Shown: in pieces, positions 42,945 to 51,366 of the stretch
How the letters are laid out: every line of letters begins with the position of its first letter
How positions within the stretch are numbered: position 1 is the stretch's first letter
Assembly: GCF_038049935.1 (NCBI RefSeq)
Contig: NZ_CP145886.1
Span: 744,001-808,000, forward strand
Origin: Rossellomorea sp. y25
GTDB taxonomy: Bacteria; Bacillota; Bacilli; Bacillales; Bacillaceae_B
Direction: 5' to 3'
DNA length: 64,000 nucleotides
Translations under genes and position numbers: made by a program
The notes under the pieces: model-generated
Told to the model about the DNA's origin: nothing
Database searches by the model: none
The model's input: only the letters and a program-made list of their open reading frames with translations

Positions 42945-43178
42945 TCATGGATTCCATGTGCGGACTCCTGGTCACAAAGTGCCTCAGACGGCGATGACTT
43001 CAAGACCGCGTTTGAAAAAGGAGTAGCGGCCGCTGTTGAGGGAGCAGAGAAAACCAAAGATATCGTTGCCCGGATGGGACGTGCCGGTACGGTAGGTGAA
43101 CGAAGCCTCGGTCATCCAGATGCCGGTGCTTATGCGCTGGGGGTTATCTTTACGGAGCTTGCGGAGAGTTTGAAATAA
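42945..43178 (+). pseudogene. 3' fragment of dihydroxyacetone kinase (DhaL end)
   Basis: From PCADSWSQSASDGDDF to the stop it matches the last 74 residues of the intact kinase at 57481-59238 with seven differences (including GRAGTVGERSLGHPDAGAY unchanged). Sequence upstream of 42945 is unrelated. The copy continues past the stop into the same GGGGACGG-type hairpin as the intact gene. It lacks the DhaK domain and the DhaL nucleotide and metal site, so it cannot be active. Confidence 0.85.
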
Positions 43179-43186
43179 GGAGTGGA

Positions 43187-43262
43187 GGAAGCAAGGGGAC
43201 GGCTCTCTTGCTTCTTTATTTTGTGGGTTGGAAGCGAGAGAACCGTCCCTGTGCTTCCATTA
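43187..43262. repeat. Dispersed GGGACGGTT-type repeat pair
   Basis: GGAAGCAAGGGGACGGCTCT-CTTGCTTC hairpin followed by GGAAGCGAGAGAACCGTCCC-TGTGCTTCC, two inverted neighbours behind the DhaL fragment. Confidence 0.7.
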
Positions 43263-43339
43263 ACGAAACTTTCCAATTTAGCTAAACGTATACATATATA
43301 ATGAATAAAAACAGTGGTGGACTCGAGGAGGCGGTCAGA

Positions 43340-43610
43340 ATGGAATTGCATATCTTTCTAGCCATTTTCGGTTTATAAGTGTTGATTTTCCCTATTGATC
43401 TAACCTATGCAATATCGCTTCTTGATCACTTTAAAAGCTGAAGAGGAGAAGAACCGATTGAAAGGAAAGAAACAGGGAGATATGTATGATGCCATGAATG
43501 CTGGTGAACTGAGCCTTCATGGGAATATGCAGGGGAACCCGTTATTCTTTTTGGCTAATCTTTTTGCTCCGATATTGTATAGGGTGAGGCATGGTGGGGA
43601 TCGGAAGTAG
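43340..43610 (+). pseudogene. Decayed DUF3949-like small membrane protein
   Basis: GAGGAGG stands before ATG 43340, which encodes MELHIFLAIFGL and then TAA (43376-43378), followed in frame by VLIFPIDL. The reading then shifts near 43400 to the frame QYRFLITLKAEEEKNRLKGKKQGDMYDAM and LHGNMQGNPLFFLANLFAPI, ending at 43610. The distal part recalls the Bacillus DUF3949 family (one N-terminal helix, then a QGNPLF motif). One stop plus one frameshift mark decay. The family match is from memory. Confidence 0.5.
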
Positions 43611-43662
43611 GTAAAGGGATTCTTTTGCCCTGGCTTTCTTAACCTATCAAGGAGGTATTTCA

Positions 43663-43935
43663 ATGAAAGGGAAAATGGAGAAAATAAGCATGGTAGAAAA
43701 CCTAATAGGTAGTTTGTTATTATTTTGGGCAGGGTTTCAAGCCTTTTACTTCATAAAATATGGACATGAGACTGAATTCGCCTATTATGTGAATATTGCA
43801 GGCCCTGCCCTTCTAATCCTACTATTATTAACTCTAGCTATCAAAAAAATCACGGATAAAAAGATTATAATGTTTTCCTTATACGTAAGCCTTTCTATTG
43901 TTGTCGCTTATGTATCTTCTGCCTATTTTTTATAA
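43663..43935 (+). CDS. Small three-helix membrane protein
   Basis: A 90-residue protein with three hydrophobic helices (NLIGSLLLFWAGFQAFYFI, YVNIAGPALLILLLLTLAI, IIMFSLYVSLSIVVAYVSSAYF) and positively charged loops. AAGGAGGTATTTCA precedes ATG 43663. I recognise no family. Its stop is followed by the hairpin AGCATGGGA-CGAT-TCCCCATGCT (43966-43992). Confidence 0.6.
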   Translation: MKGKMEKISMVENLIGSLLLFWAGFQAFYFIKYGHETEFAYYVNIAGPALLILLLLTLAIKKITDKKIIMFSLYVSLSIVVAYVSSAYFL

Positions 43936-43998
43936 AAGAAGAAGATTATATATACTACTAGATCGAAAGCATGGGAACGATCCCCATGCTGCCTTATT

Positions 43999-44043
43999 AA
44001 ATAAAGCAAGACCAGAAAAACATCTGTTTTCCGGACCTGCTTA
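43999..44043 (-). terminator. Terminator after sortase gene
   Basis: On the minus strand AAGCAGGTCCGGAAAAC / GTTTTTCTGGTCTTGCTT with a T-rich end; a long stem with a few G-T pairs. Confidence 0.7.
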
Positions 44044-44694
44044 TAGAGATTTTTCAGAGCCCTTTTCCTTTGAAGCAATTAAATCTGCCACAAGGATATA
44101 ACGTTCAGGCGATGCCCCAATAAAGTGAAAAGGATAGCATGTAGAAACGGTCAATGTTGCGTTGGGTTTTGGTACGATGACGGTTGGATCGTCCTTGTCC
44201 ACAATACGTACTTTCTTTACTTTATACGTAAATTCCCCCGCAGTTGTTTGTACGATAAGCAGATCGCCTACACCAACTTCACCAAGCTTACGAAAGACTG
44301 TATCCCGATGTCCTGACAGAATGGAATTGTCCTTTTCGCCAGGCAAGACACTTCCTGCGAAATGGCCCACTCCTTTTTCCAGTTCATCTTCATCTGTTCC
44401 ATGAAAGATGGGCAGCTTTGCCTCCAACTTTGGAATGATAAGTTCGCCAATATTTTCGCCCTTTTCTGGACGTTCAGAGTAAAGGGGTTTTTGTTCTTGT
44501 TCTTTATGTTGTTCCGTTACATCCGGCTCTGCTTTATAGTCCGCGGCGTTTACTTGAACCGTTTGAGAGAGCCCATACCCTTTCAGATAGGCGTAGGCAT
44601 TCGTCCCTCCAAACCATAGACCGAATACCATCAACAAGACAGATAGGGAAAGAAGAAGCAAGCGATTGCTTCTTCTCATGTTGTGTTTTCTCAT
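44041..44694 (-). CDS. Class D sortase
   Basis: A 217-residue membrane-anchored transpeptidase with one N-terminal helix (about 11-32), a charged linker, and a sortase barrel with ISGHRD-type His (SILSGHRDTVF, H129), TLTVSTCYPF (Cys 186) and ERYILVADL (Arg 198). Class D sortases anchor proteins bearing LPxTA-type signals. ATG 44694 overlaps (ATGA) the stop of the acidic surface protein, whose LPTTA motif makes it the obvious substrate. Confidence 0.92.
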   Translation of the reverse strand: MRKHNMRRSNRLLLLSLSVLLMVFGLWFGGTNAYAYLKGYGLSQTVQVNAADYKAEPDVTEQHKEQEQKPLYSERPEKGENIGELIIPKLEAKLPIFHGTDEDELEKGVGHFAGSVLPGEKDNSILSGHRDTVFRKLGEVGVGDLLIVQTTAGEFTYKVKKVRIVDKDDPTVIVPKPNATLTVSTCYPFHFIGASPERYILVADLIASKEKGSEKSL

Positions 44695-45881
44695 TGGTTG
44701 ATTCCTTTAACCCCGATGCGACGGAATAAGAAGATACCGGCTAATACAAAGGCAATCCCGGCGAATGCTTTTCCGGCATAGTTGGATGCTGTCGTTGGAA
44801 GCTCTCCGCCTTTGACGGTTTTAGTCAGAGGCTTTGCTGTCTGCCTCTCCATTGCTTTTGGATTTTCTGTCACAATTTCCTCTGCCTGCATCATGTCTTT
44901 CCCGGTTTCCTGTATAAGTCCAGATTCAAACATGTCCGCGGTCAATAAGACATCTGCCAGAAACGTTCCTTGATGGTTGTAGAGTTCGATCAACAGATCA
45001 TAGCCATTTGTGGTATCCATTGTCATTAAGGAATCAATTGATACGGGTTGTTTTACACCGTCTTTTACAAGATAATAATTCGTCTTCAATTCAAATAGAT
45101 CAAGCATGTCATTCAAAATATCAAATAGCTCTGCCGTTTGTTCAGCTGACAGTTCTTCCGCCGTTTCAAAATTCTCAAATGCCATCATTCGTTCACTTAA
45201 CTCAATCATCTGATCGATTAAAGCAGGATTTTCGAAATCAAGTGTTTCAAGATGAGTAAACAGTTTCTCAAATTCCTCATCCGTCAGTCCAATCTCTGCG
45301 AACAGATCAAATAGTTCGTCTGAAGTGTCATCCCCGTTCACATAGAAGTCAACGGCAAGCTCAAGATCTTCAATATATTCATAGTTTTTGATCGAATCAT
45401 CGTTTTCATTTAATAGCTTCTCCAGTGCATCTTTTGAATCAAAACCATAATCAGTCAAAAGCTTCTGAAGATTTTCTTTGTCAATCGGAGTACCTTCCCA
45501 ACCGTTTAAATAGAAATCGACATATTCATGAAGATCTTCAGAGAAGATGATCCATGTTCCATCTAATACGTCTTGCCCTTCTTCTATGTCACCATATTCA
45601 ACAAGAAGTTCATTTAACTCTTCTCGACTCAGGTCAAACTCTTCTAATACAAGACCAACAGAATCTTCCGAAAGAGGGGTACCAAGATCATCAATCGACT
45701 CAACATCTTCTATGTACCATTCTTTCCTTTCAAGATAATCGATATAGTCTTGCTTCTTCCAGCTAATACCCTTTAAAAACATTTCGAACTCTGGTTCATT
45801 CGGCTCAATGGCAAAAGTCATAACAGGTAAGACGCCAAAGCCGATGACAAGAGCCATAAGTATAGAAAATAACTTCTTCAT
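44691..45881 (-). CDS. Processed acidic surface protein, sortase substrate
   Basis: A 396-residue acidic secreted protein. A signal peptide (about 1-25) is followed by tandem helical units of about 35 residues rich in D/E (LSREELNELLVEYGDIEEG, DSKDALEKLLNENDDSI, LTDEEFEKLFTHLETL). The C-terminal sorting signal is LPTTA (361-365) plus a hydrophobic stretch and RR. The neighbouring class D sortase probably links it to the cell wall. Function unknown; acidity and repeats suggest cation binding or adhesion. AGGGGGACAAGGA lies before ATG 45881. Confidence 0.88.
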   Translation of the reverse strand: MKKLFSILMALVIGFGVLPVMTFAIEPNEPEFEMFLKGISWKKQDYIDYLERKEWYIEDVESIDDLGTPLSEDSVGLVLEEFDLSREELNELLVEYGDIEEGQDVLDGTWIIFSEDLHEYVDFYLNGWEGTPIDKENLQKLLTDYGFDSKDALEKLLNENDDSIKNYEYIEDLELAVDFYVNGDDTSDELFDLFAEIGLTDEEFEKLFTHLETLDFENPALIDQMIELSERMMAFENFETAEELSAEQTAELFDILNDMLDLFELKTNYYLVKDGVKQPVSIDSLMTMDTTNGYDLLIELYNHQGTFLADVLLTADMFESGLIQETGKDMMQAEEIVTENPKAMERQTAKPLTKTVKGGELPTTASNYAGKAFAGIAFVLAGIFLFRRIGVKGINQ

Positions 45882-45970
45882 TCCTTGTCCCCCTAGGTTT
45901 CTCTATATAATTCTAGAATAGTATAATTCTTGGGGTTCTAATTAGATATAGGTATTTTTTTCTAGGTGAA

Positions 45971-46040
45971 AGGGGGTGGTTCTTGTGCTTTTTTGTATGT
46001 AGAGGAATCATCAAACCGATCCCCATGCTTTCTGGAAAAA
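45971..46040. repeat. Dispersed GGGACGGTT-type repeat (diverged)
   Basis: GGGGGTGGTTCTTGTGCTTTTTT and AAACCGATCCCCATGCTTTC about 30 bp apart. Otherwise 45882-46140 shows no gene. Confidence 0.45.
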
Positions 46041-46140
46041 TTCGAATGGCTGTGAAGTTTTTGACATAATAAGGCAGGCATGTCAGTATTGTAGAACTGA
46101 TACTGTTCCTCGTTCGTTTTAATGTGGGACAAATTAATAG

Positions 46141-46398
46141 ATGAAAAGGGGATTTACTGGTTTGTACTTGATACTATCAATTTTTTTAGCAAGTATACTA
46201 GGTTTGGTATTATTTATATCGGGACCTTGGGTAGGCGGTATTCTTGCTTTCGGCATCATGGCAGGTTGCATGTTCAGGGGTCTCTATCTGTTGAATGACA
46301 TACATAGAAGACTAGTAAATGATCTACCGAGAGCTGATAAAGCAAAAGAGGCATATAAAGACTATTTGAGAGAAAAAGAGGAGAACGATCAAAGGTAA
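46141..46398 (+). CDS. Small two-helix membrane protein
   Basis: An 85-residue protein with two hydrophobic helices (GLYLILSIFLASILGLVLFISG, VGGILAFGIMAGCMFRGLYLL) and a charged cytoplasmic tail (KAKEAYKDYLREKEENDQR). Not recognised. The ribosome site is weak (GGGACAAATT). It stands convergent to tatA, with a shared hairpin between. Confidence 0.5.
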   Translation: MKRGFTGLYLILSIFLASILGLVLFISGPWVGGILAFGIMAGCMFRGLYLLNDIHRRLVNDLPRADKAKEAYKDYLREKEENDQR

Positions 46399-46420
46399 GA
46401 GAAAGGGATTTCCATCATCA

Positions 46421-46458
46421 AAAAAACGTCCAGAGTAAATAACCCTGGACGCTTTTTA
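46421..46458. terminator. Bidirectional terminator between small gene and tatA
   Basis: AAAAAACGTCCAGAG / CCCTGGACGCTTTTT: T-rich on both strands. Confidence 0.85.
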
Positions 46459-46468
46459 ATGATAAATA

Positions 46469-46702
46469 TCAGCTGCCTGTCTGTTGTTTGTCCTTCTCCA
46501 CAGCTTTCAGTCGTTGACCTTCGTCTGCAGAGCTACTCTTCTCTTGATCGTTTCCATTCATAAGGTCGCTGGTAGCACTTTTGAATTCTTTTAATGTGCT
46601 TCCGAAAGCACGTCCGATTTCTGGGAGTTTGGAAGGTCCAAAGATGATCAACGCGATGACAAGTACAAGGATTAATCCTGGGATTCCGATATTGGTTAGC
46701 AT
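46469..46702 (-). CDS. tatA: Twin-arginine translocase protein TatA
   Basis: A 77-residue TatA with a short periplasmic start, one helix ([16 protein letters not shown]), the hinge [14 protein letters not shown], an amphipathic helix and an acidic tail. TatA oligomers form the export path for folded proteins. AGGAGG lies upstream of ATG 46702. Last gene of phoD-tatC-phoX-tatA, so it serves the two phosphatases encoded with it. Confidence 0.95.
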   Translation of the reverse strand: MLTNIGIPGLILVLVIALIIFGPSKLPEIGRAFGSTLKEFKSATSDLMNGNDQEKSSSADEGQRLKAVEKDKQQTGS

Positions 46703-46722
46703 AATTCAGCCTCCTGTTGGGT

Positions 46723-48156
46723 TTATAGTATGGGCATGCCGTGTCGTGCGAACGCAGCTGCTTCCAGGTCTGACATTCCCTGGACTTCGGCAAAGGCCGA
46801 TAGTGTGTCTGAAATTTTCGGTGCGTAGGCAGCGGGTGGTGCAGCATGGCCCATGAGCCTTCTGCGGGATGCATTTTTTCTGGCGAATGGTCCCCAGATC
46901 GCGAAGGTCATCCCGGGTGATTGAATATTGATGAAGAAGGTTCGGCCGTCTGTCGAGAACGTTGGTCCTGCAAGTTCGGAATTGTTCACTTTGTTCTCTG
47001 CGAACACGTACGTTTCGCCTTCTGGTGTCATTCCGATAATACGATCGACACCGTCCCCGTCTTCCGCGATCCACAGGTCTCCCCATGGAGTGATGCAGAT
47101 ATTATCAGGCATTTCCAGATCATTCTGCGCAGTGGATTCATAGAATAGCTCCAGTGTGTTGGTGGCCGGGATATAGCGGTACACACGGCCCAGATCTTTA
47201 TCCCCTGCGGATGTATCGTCAAACCAAAACACGCCGCCTTCGAAATAAGCCCCCTCCAGACGGCTGAAGGCAATGCATCCTTGTCTGCTTGCATCAAGGG
47301 TCGGTTTCTCTGGATCGACATCCTTCCATACAATACCGAATTTCTGACCTGTACGGAACGAGCTGGTTTCATCCTTGCTCATTTCTTCGATGGCTGCCGC
47401 TTGAAGCTTGCCGCCTTTTTGCAGGGCGCCGACCTTTTGACTGCGGTCGTTCGGAAGGAAGCGATATAAATAACTCGGCCCGGCGTCTTCGGTTAAATAG
47501 ACGATCCCTGTTGCCGGGTCAATGGCCGTGGCTTCATGGGAAAAGGCACCCATGTCGCGGATCGGGGTTTTCGAGATGTTGTTTTCTGGGTTGTTTGGAT
47601 CCACTTCGAACACATAGCCATGACCTTCTTCCAGCGTTTCTTCACATGTGAGCCATGTGCCCCATGGAGTCGCTCCGCCTGCGCAGTTACGGATGGTACC
47701 GGAGGAAGAGACATATTCCTTCATGACTTGGCGGTCAGGGCCGACGACCAAGGAAGTGGTCCCGCCAGATTCTTCACGACGGTATGGATTTTTCCCGATC
47801 ACGGGGTATTTGCTGTTTCCGCTCAACTCATGGTTCCTCACGAGGATGGTGGAATTATGGGGGCCACTATAGGCGGCCATCCCGTCGAACTTGGCAGGGA
47901 CGGGTCTGCCATCCGATAGTGAATTTCCTTCCTCTGAAATGATCCGGTATTGGAAACCGCGGGGAAGGTCCATCACTCCGCCAGGGTCCTTGACAAGGGG
48001 ACCATAGCCGCCGGTCGTTTTCCTGTTTTGGGATGTGCCGGCAAATGCTTTATTTCCACCGAAAGACATCAATCCAGTGCTGCCGAGGGCAAGGGCAGCT
48101 GTGCTGATCCCGCTTGCTTTCAGAAAGTCTCTTCTGTTCATATCGTGTTTATTCAC
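46723..48156 (-). CDS. PhoX-family (DUF839) phosphatase, Tat-exported
   Basis: A 477-residue PhoX-like protein. The Tat signal is NRRDFLKASG with Arg 8-9, then an Ala-rich hydrophobic stretch. The beta-propeller domain shows GAFSHEATAIDPATGIVYLTEDAGPSYLYRFLP and PDNICITPWGDLWIAEDG, typical of PhoX/DUF839 enzymes that use Ca2+ and Fe3+ to hydrolyse phosphomonoesters. It starts in the last codon of tatC (ATGA). The C-terminus has a repeated Ala/Arg-rich end unlike the core. Confidence 0.88.
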   Translation of the reverse strand: MNKHDMNRRDFLKASGISTAALALGSTGLMSFGGNKAFAGTSQNRKTTGGYGPLVKDPGGVMDLPRGFQYRIISEEGNSLSDGRPVPAKFDGMAAYSGPHNSTILVRNHELSGNSKYPVIGKNPYRREESGGTTSLVVGPDRQVMKEYVSSSGTIRNCAGGATPWGTWLTCEETLEEGHGYVFEVDPNNPENNISKTPIRDMGAFSHEATAIDPATGIVYLTEDAGPSYLYRFLPNDRSQKVGALQKGGKLQAAAIEEMSKDETSSFRTGQKFGIVWKDVDPEKPTLDASRQGCIAFSRLEGAYFEGGVFWFDDTSAGDKDLGRVYRYIPATNTLELFYESTAQNDLEMPDNICITPWGDLWIAEDGDGVDRIIGMTPEGETYVFAENKVNNSELAGPTFSTDGRTFFINIQSPGMTFAIWGPFARKNASRRRLMGHAAPPAAYAPKISDTLSAFAEVQGMSDLEAAAFARHGMPIL

Positions 48157-48917
48157 GTCTTTTCACTCCTTAGAACTAAATTTTCTTGACCTGCATGTGA
48201 CTCCGTCGATTGAGAAGCGCGTTTCTTATACGCAATCGTTGAACAAGTAATGCTGACTTCATATAAAAGGAGAAGCGGCAGGATGACGAGTACATCCGAC
48301 AGGAAATCTGGCGGCGTAATCAGCACGGAAATGACAATCAGCAAAAAATAGGCTATTCTTCTTGATTTCTTCAATTTGGCCGGGTCCAAAATGCCAAGTA
48401 CCGTCAGAAAGACAATCACTAAAGGCATTTCAAATAACAATCCAAAAGGTAAAGTAAGGTGCAGCATAAATCGGAAGTATTTTTCCGCCGTGAACATCGT
48501 TTCAAATTGGCCGGCTGACAGGGTGGTCAAAAAATTCAGGACGATGGGAAAAAGTAAAAAGTAACCGAACCCAATGCCGGAAATAAACAAAAAGAACAGG
48601 GCGGGTATGAAGCGTAACGTGACTTTTCGTTCTGTCGGGCTCAGGCCTGGTGAGACAAACCGCCAGATTTGGTAGGCAGCGACAGGAATGGTTGCAGCCA
48701 GTGAGAAGACGGCGGCAATCATCACGTACACCCAAAGAATCTCACTCGGTCCGAGAATCGCAAGCTTCATGTCTAAATCCCTGATCAGCCACCCGTAGAT
48801 CGGTTTCATAAAAGCCATCCCCACGATCAGGAAACCAATGAAAGCGAGCACGGTTTTAATGGCCCGGCTCCTGAGCTCTTCCAAATGTCCAATCAGCTGC
48901 TGGTTGCGATCTTTCAT
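48153..48917 (-). CDS. tatC: Twin-arginine translocase protein TatC
   Basis: A 254-residue TatC with six membrane helices. The N-terminus IGHLEELRSRAIKTVLAF is the signal-peptide binding region, and FVSPGLSPTERKVTLRFIP and FEMPLVIVFLTVLGI follow in family order. It recognises the RR signal of PhoD and PhoX. AAGGAGG lies 8 bases before ATG 48917. Encoded between phoD and phoX. Confidence 0.95.
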   Translation of the reverse strand: MKDRNQQLIGHLEELRSRAIKTVLAFIGFLIVGMAFMKPIYGWLIRDLDMKLAILGPSEILWVYVMIAAVFSLAATIPVAAYQIWRFVSPGLSPTERKVTLRFIPALFFLFISGIGFGYFLLFPIVLNFLTTLSAGQFETMFTAEKYFRFMLHLTLPFGLLFEMPLVIVFLTVLGILDPAKLKKSRRIAYFLLIVISVLITPPDFLSDVLVILPLLLLYEVSITCSTIAYKKRASQSTESHAGQENLVLRSEKT

Positions 48918-48936
48918 GGCATCAGCCTCCTTGGTG

Positions 48937-50691
48937 CTAATTCATTTGCATATGTTTGCCTTTTTGGGCCTGTTTTTTATGGGCCCTGTTGTGCGCTTCA
49001 TGACGATCCTCTTCCACCTCGGAAGACATTGGTTTTCCTTGAGGAACGGTTGACGTTGAAACTTCCTTCAGTCCTTCTGAATCTTTTTCGTACACGAATG
49101 AAGCTCTGGTAGAAATATCTGCACCGGGACTCGAGACGAATGGAAGGACACGATAATCGGTTCTCCACTCGGTCTGCGTGACATGACAGCGTACGTAGCC
49201 GCGATAATCGTTGAAGAATTTAATATGTTCGTTCTGGGCAAGAATCCGGTCTGTGTCAGCACGCTTGTCCGCCCCGTCTCCACCGGATGTGATCGACGTG
49301 CCGACAAACTCGGCTCCAAGCATTTGGGAAGAAGGATCATCAAAGTCTGCCAGGATATTGGAAGCCCAGTTCGCGTGTACATCACCTGTCAGGACGATCA
49401 GGTTATCCATGTTTTCCTTTCGGGCAAATTCCGTGATGCGTTCCCTTGCAGGTGTGTAGCCGTCCCAGCCATCCATGCTGTAACGCGGTTGATCAGGGCT
49501 TGGACCATAATTTCGTTTGGCAAAAAAGATTTGCTGGGCAAGTACATTCCAGGAAGCAGCCGATTTGCCAAGATGATCAAGGACCCATCGTTCCTGCTCG
49601 CCACCCAGCAAAGTGCGTGAAGGATCCAGGGATTCTGCCGTCTGCGGAGAGCTTTTGTCTCCATTCGCCTGATCGGAACGATACTGACGGGAATCGAGCA
49701 CCATGAAATTGGCCAGGTTCCCGTATGAGAACTGACGGTAAAGCTGCATGTCCACTCCATGTGGCATCGACGATCTTCTTAATGGCATATGTTCATAGTA
49801 GGCTTGATAAGCAGCCACACGCCGGTTCACGAACTCTTCCACAGACTGACCTTTTTCCGGGATCATATCAGCATAGTTGTTTTCCACTTCATGGTCATCC
49901 CATGTCACAACCCAAGGGAAAGCCGCATGGGCAGCCTGCAGGTCCGCATCTGTCCGGTATTGGGCATGGCGGTTCCGATAGTCCTCCAACGAACGGATTT
50001 CAGGACCTTTATGGTGTCGTACATTTCCTGTACTTGCTACATACTCATGGGGACCGTATTCATAAATGTAGTCTCCAAGATGGAAGACGAGATCAAGATC
50101 TTCTTTGGCCATGTGCTTATAGGCTGTATAATAACCGTGCTCATATTGCTGACAGGAAGCAAAGGCGAAAGTGAGGCTGGCGACGTCTGCATTCAGGGCA
50201 GGAAGGGTTTTCGTTTTTCCGATCGGACTGTAATCCTTCCCGACTTTGAAGCGGTAGTAGTACACCGTACCGGCTTCCAGATTCCCAACTTCTGCATGAA
50301 CGGAGTGAGCGAGGGACGGACTGGCCATTTCCGTACCGCGCTGAACAACCCGGCGGAAATGTTCATCTTTCGCGATTTCCCACTTCACAGGAATCTTGCG
50401 GTCAGGCATCCCGCCGCCATTGAGCGGGTCGGTGGCTAAACGTGTCCATAACACGACACTATCCGGCAGCGGATCGCCAGAAGCCACCCCAAGTAAAAAC
50501 GGATAGTCCTCTAACCCGGCTTCTTCTGCAGAGACAGTGAAACCGCCCATGGATTGAGCAATCGCCACTCCTAACGAAATGCCGGCGACTTTCCCCGCCC
50601 CTTGAAGGAAGCTGCGGCGGTCGACCCCTTTATGTAAGGTCTCTTCATTAAGCTTTTGAATCCAATTTTCCATCGATCTATCATTTGTCAT
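48937..50691 (-). CDS. phoD: Alkaline phosphatase/phosphodiesterase PhoD
   Basis: A 584-residue PhoD. The Tat signal is VDRRSFLQGAGKV (Arg 25-26). The metallophosphoesterase core includes LTFAFASCQQYEHGYYTAY, DLVFHLGDYIYEYG, VVTWDDHEVENNYAD and VLTGDVHANWAS with the Ca/Fe ligands. PhoD releases phosphate from teichoic acid and other diesters. ATG 50691 (AAGGGAGA upstream) is preferred over an in-frame ATG at 50721, which would leave almost no leader behind the TATACT box. First gene of the operon. Confidence 0.95.
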   Translation of the reverse strand: MTNDRSMENWIQKLNEETLHKGVDRRSFLQGAGKVAGISLGVAIAQSMGGFTVSAEEAGLEDYPFLLGVASGDPLPDSVVLWTRLATDPLNGGGMPDRKIPVKWEIAKDEHFRRVVQRGTEMASPSLAHSVHAEVGNLEAGTVYYYRFKVGKDYSPIGKTKTLPALNADVASLTFAFASCQQYEHGYYTAYKHMAKEDLDLVFHLGDYIYEYGPHEYVASTGNVRHHKGPEIRSLEDYRNRHAQYRTDADLQAAHAAFPWVVTWDDHEVENNYADMIPEKGQSVEEFVNRRVAAYQAYYEHMPLRRSSMPHGVDMQLYRQFSYGNLANFMVLDSRQYRSDQANGDKSSPQTAESLDPSRTLLGGEQERWVLDHLGKSAASWNVLAQQIFFAKRNYGPSPDQPRYSMDGWDGYTPARERITEFARKENMDNLIVLTGDVHANWASNILADFDDPSSQMLGAEFVGTSITSGGDGADKRADTDRILAQNEHIKFFNDYRGYVRCHVTQTEWRTDYRVLPFVSSPGADISTRASFVYEKDSEGLKEVSTSTVPQGKPMSSEVEEDRHEAHNRAHKKQAQKGKHMQMN

Positions 50692-50734
50692 GCGGATGTC
50701 TCCCTTCATGAATCTATTCAATCGAACAGTTCAT

Positions 50735-50776
50735 AGTATAGGGGGTCCGTTTTAACTTGCTGTAAATGAATGTAAA
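50735..50776 (-). promoter_or_regulatory. Candidate PhoP boxes and -10 of phoD operon
   Basis: On the minus strand TTTACA (50776-50771), TTTACA (50766-50761) and TTAAAA (50755-50750) lie 10-11 bp apart, followed after 9 nt by TATACT (50740-50735). This matches the PhoP direct-repeat pattern known upstream of Bacillus phoD. Confidence 0.7.
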
Positions 50777-51029
50777 TAGAGGATAGAACAGGAGGGTAAT
50801 CATTCCCGGGACAAAAGGATGTTTATTGATTGAATATTTCAATAAATAGGGAAGATTCAGCAGATTTCACCAATTTTCCATAGGAGGTCAGTCCCGTTTT
50901 TCTTAACATGGATGAAAAGAAAACTACATAATAAAATGAATAGAGGGAGAAGGAGATATACGGGCACTGAAATAAGGAGCAGAAATTCCTCCACATGTCT
51001 ACAAAGGAAATAATAAACAAATTATCCAC

Positions 51030-51059
51030 TTGACCAACTACTTGTCCAGTTGCTATATT
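51030..51059 (+). promoter_or_regulatory. Sigma-A promoter of riboswitch-terC transcript
   Basis: TTGACC (51030-51035), 18-nt spacer, TATATT (51054-51059), about 40 bp before the aptamer. The remainder of 50780-51029 shows nothing I recognise. Confidence 0.5.
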
Positions 51060-51097
51060 TATCTCAAGACCACTATTTTGGTGAAAAAAATGAATAA

Positions 51098-51268
51098 GAC
51101 TCCAAAGGGGAGTAGCTTTCAAGTATGTCGTCATTTCGTGATGGGATTCCCGTCTCCGGCCTGCTTGGCAACTGCGATGTTGCTTGCGAGACCTTTGCCT
51201 ACAAGGTAAAGGACCCCCTCTGTATAGATGCAGATGATAGACCTTTACCAATCGGTAGAGGTCTTTTT
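51098..51268 (+). ncRNA. yybP-ykoY (manganese) riboswitch with terminator
   Basis: The aptamer shows the conserved CAAAGGGGAGTAGC at its 5' side and GCGAGACCTTTGCCT at the 3' side, with a pairing partner GGTAAAGGACCCC. An expression platform follows: AGACCTTTACC / GGTAGAGGTCT and a T run (51239-51268). AGACCTTTGCC in the aptamer resembles the terminator arm, so the two structures can compete. Mn2+ binding normally favours expression of the downstream exporter. Confidence 0.85.
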
Positions 51269-51366
51269 CTATTGGAAAGGAGTGGTGTCAGGGGGATGTT
51301 GCAGCAAGTCGTTGAGTCTCGTGACAATGGGCCTGAATGTAAAAAATGGGGAAAGAGGGATGAACA

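Noticed and set aside
47028..47372. Long alternative frames within phoX
   Set aside because: Codon-bias shadows of a well-supported gene; no ribosome sites.
50823..51251. 142-codon minus-strand frame
   Set aside because: It lies antisense to the yybP-ykoY riboswitch and has low-complexity, Arg/His-rich content and no ribosome site; the riboswitch explains the region.
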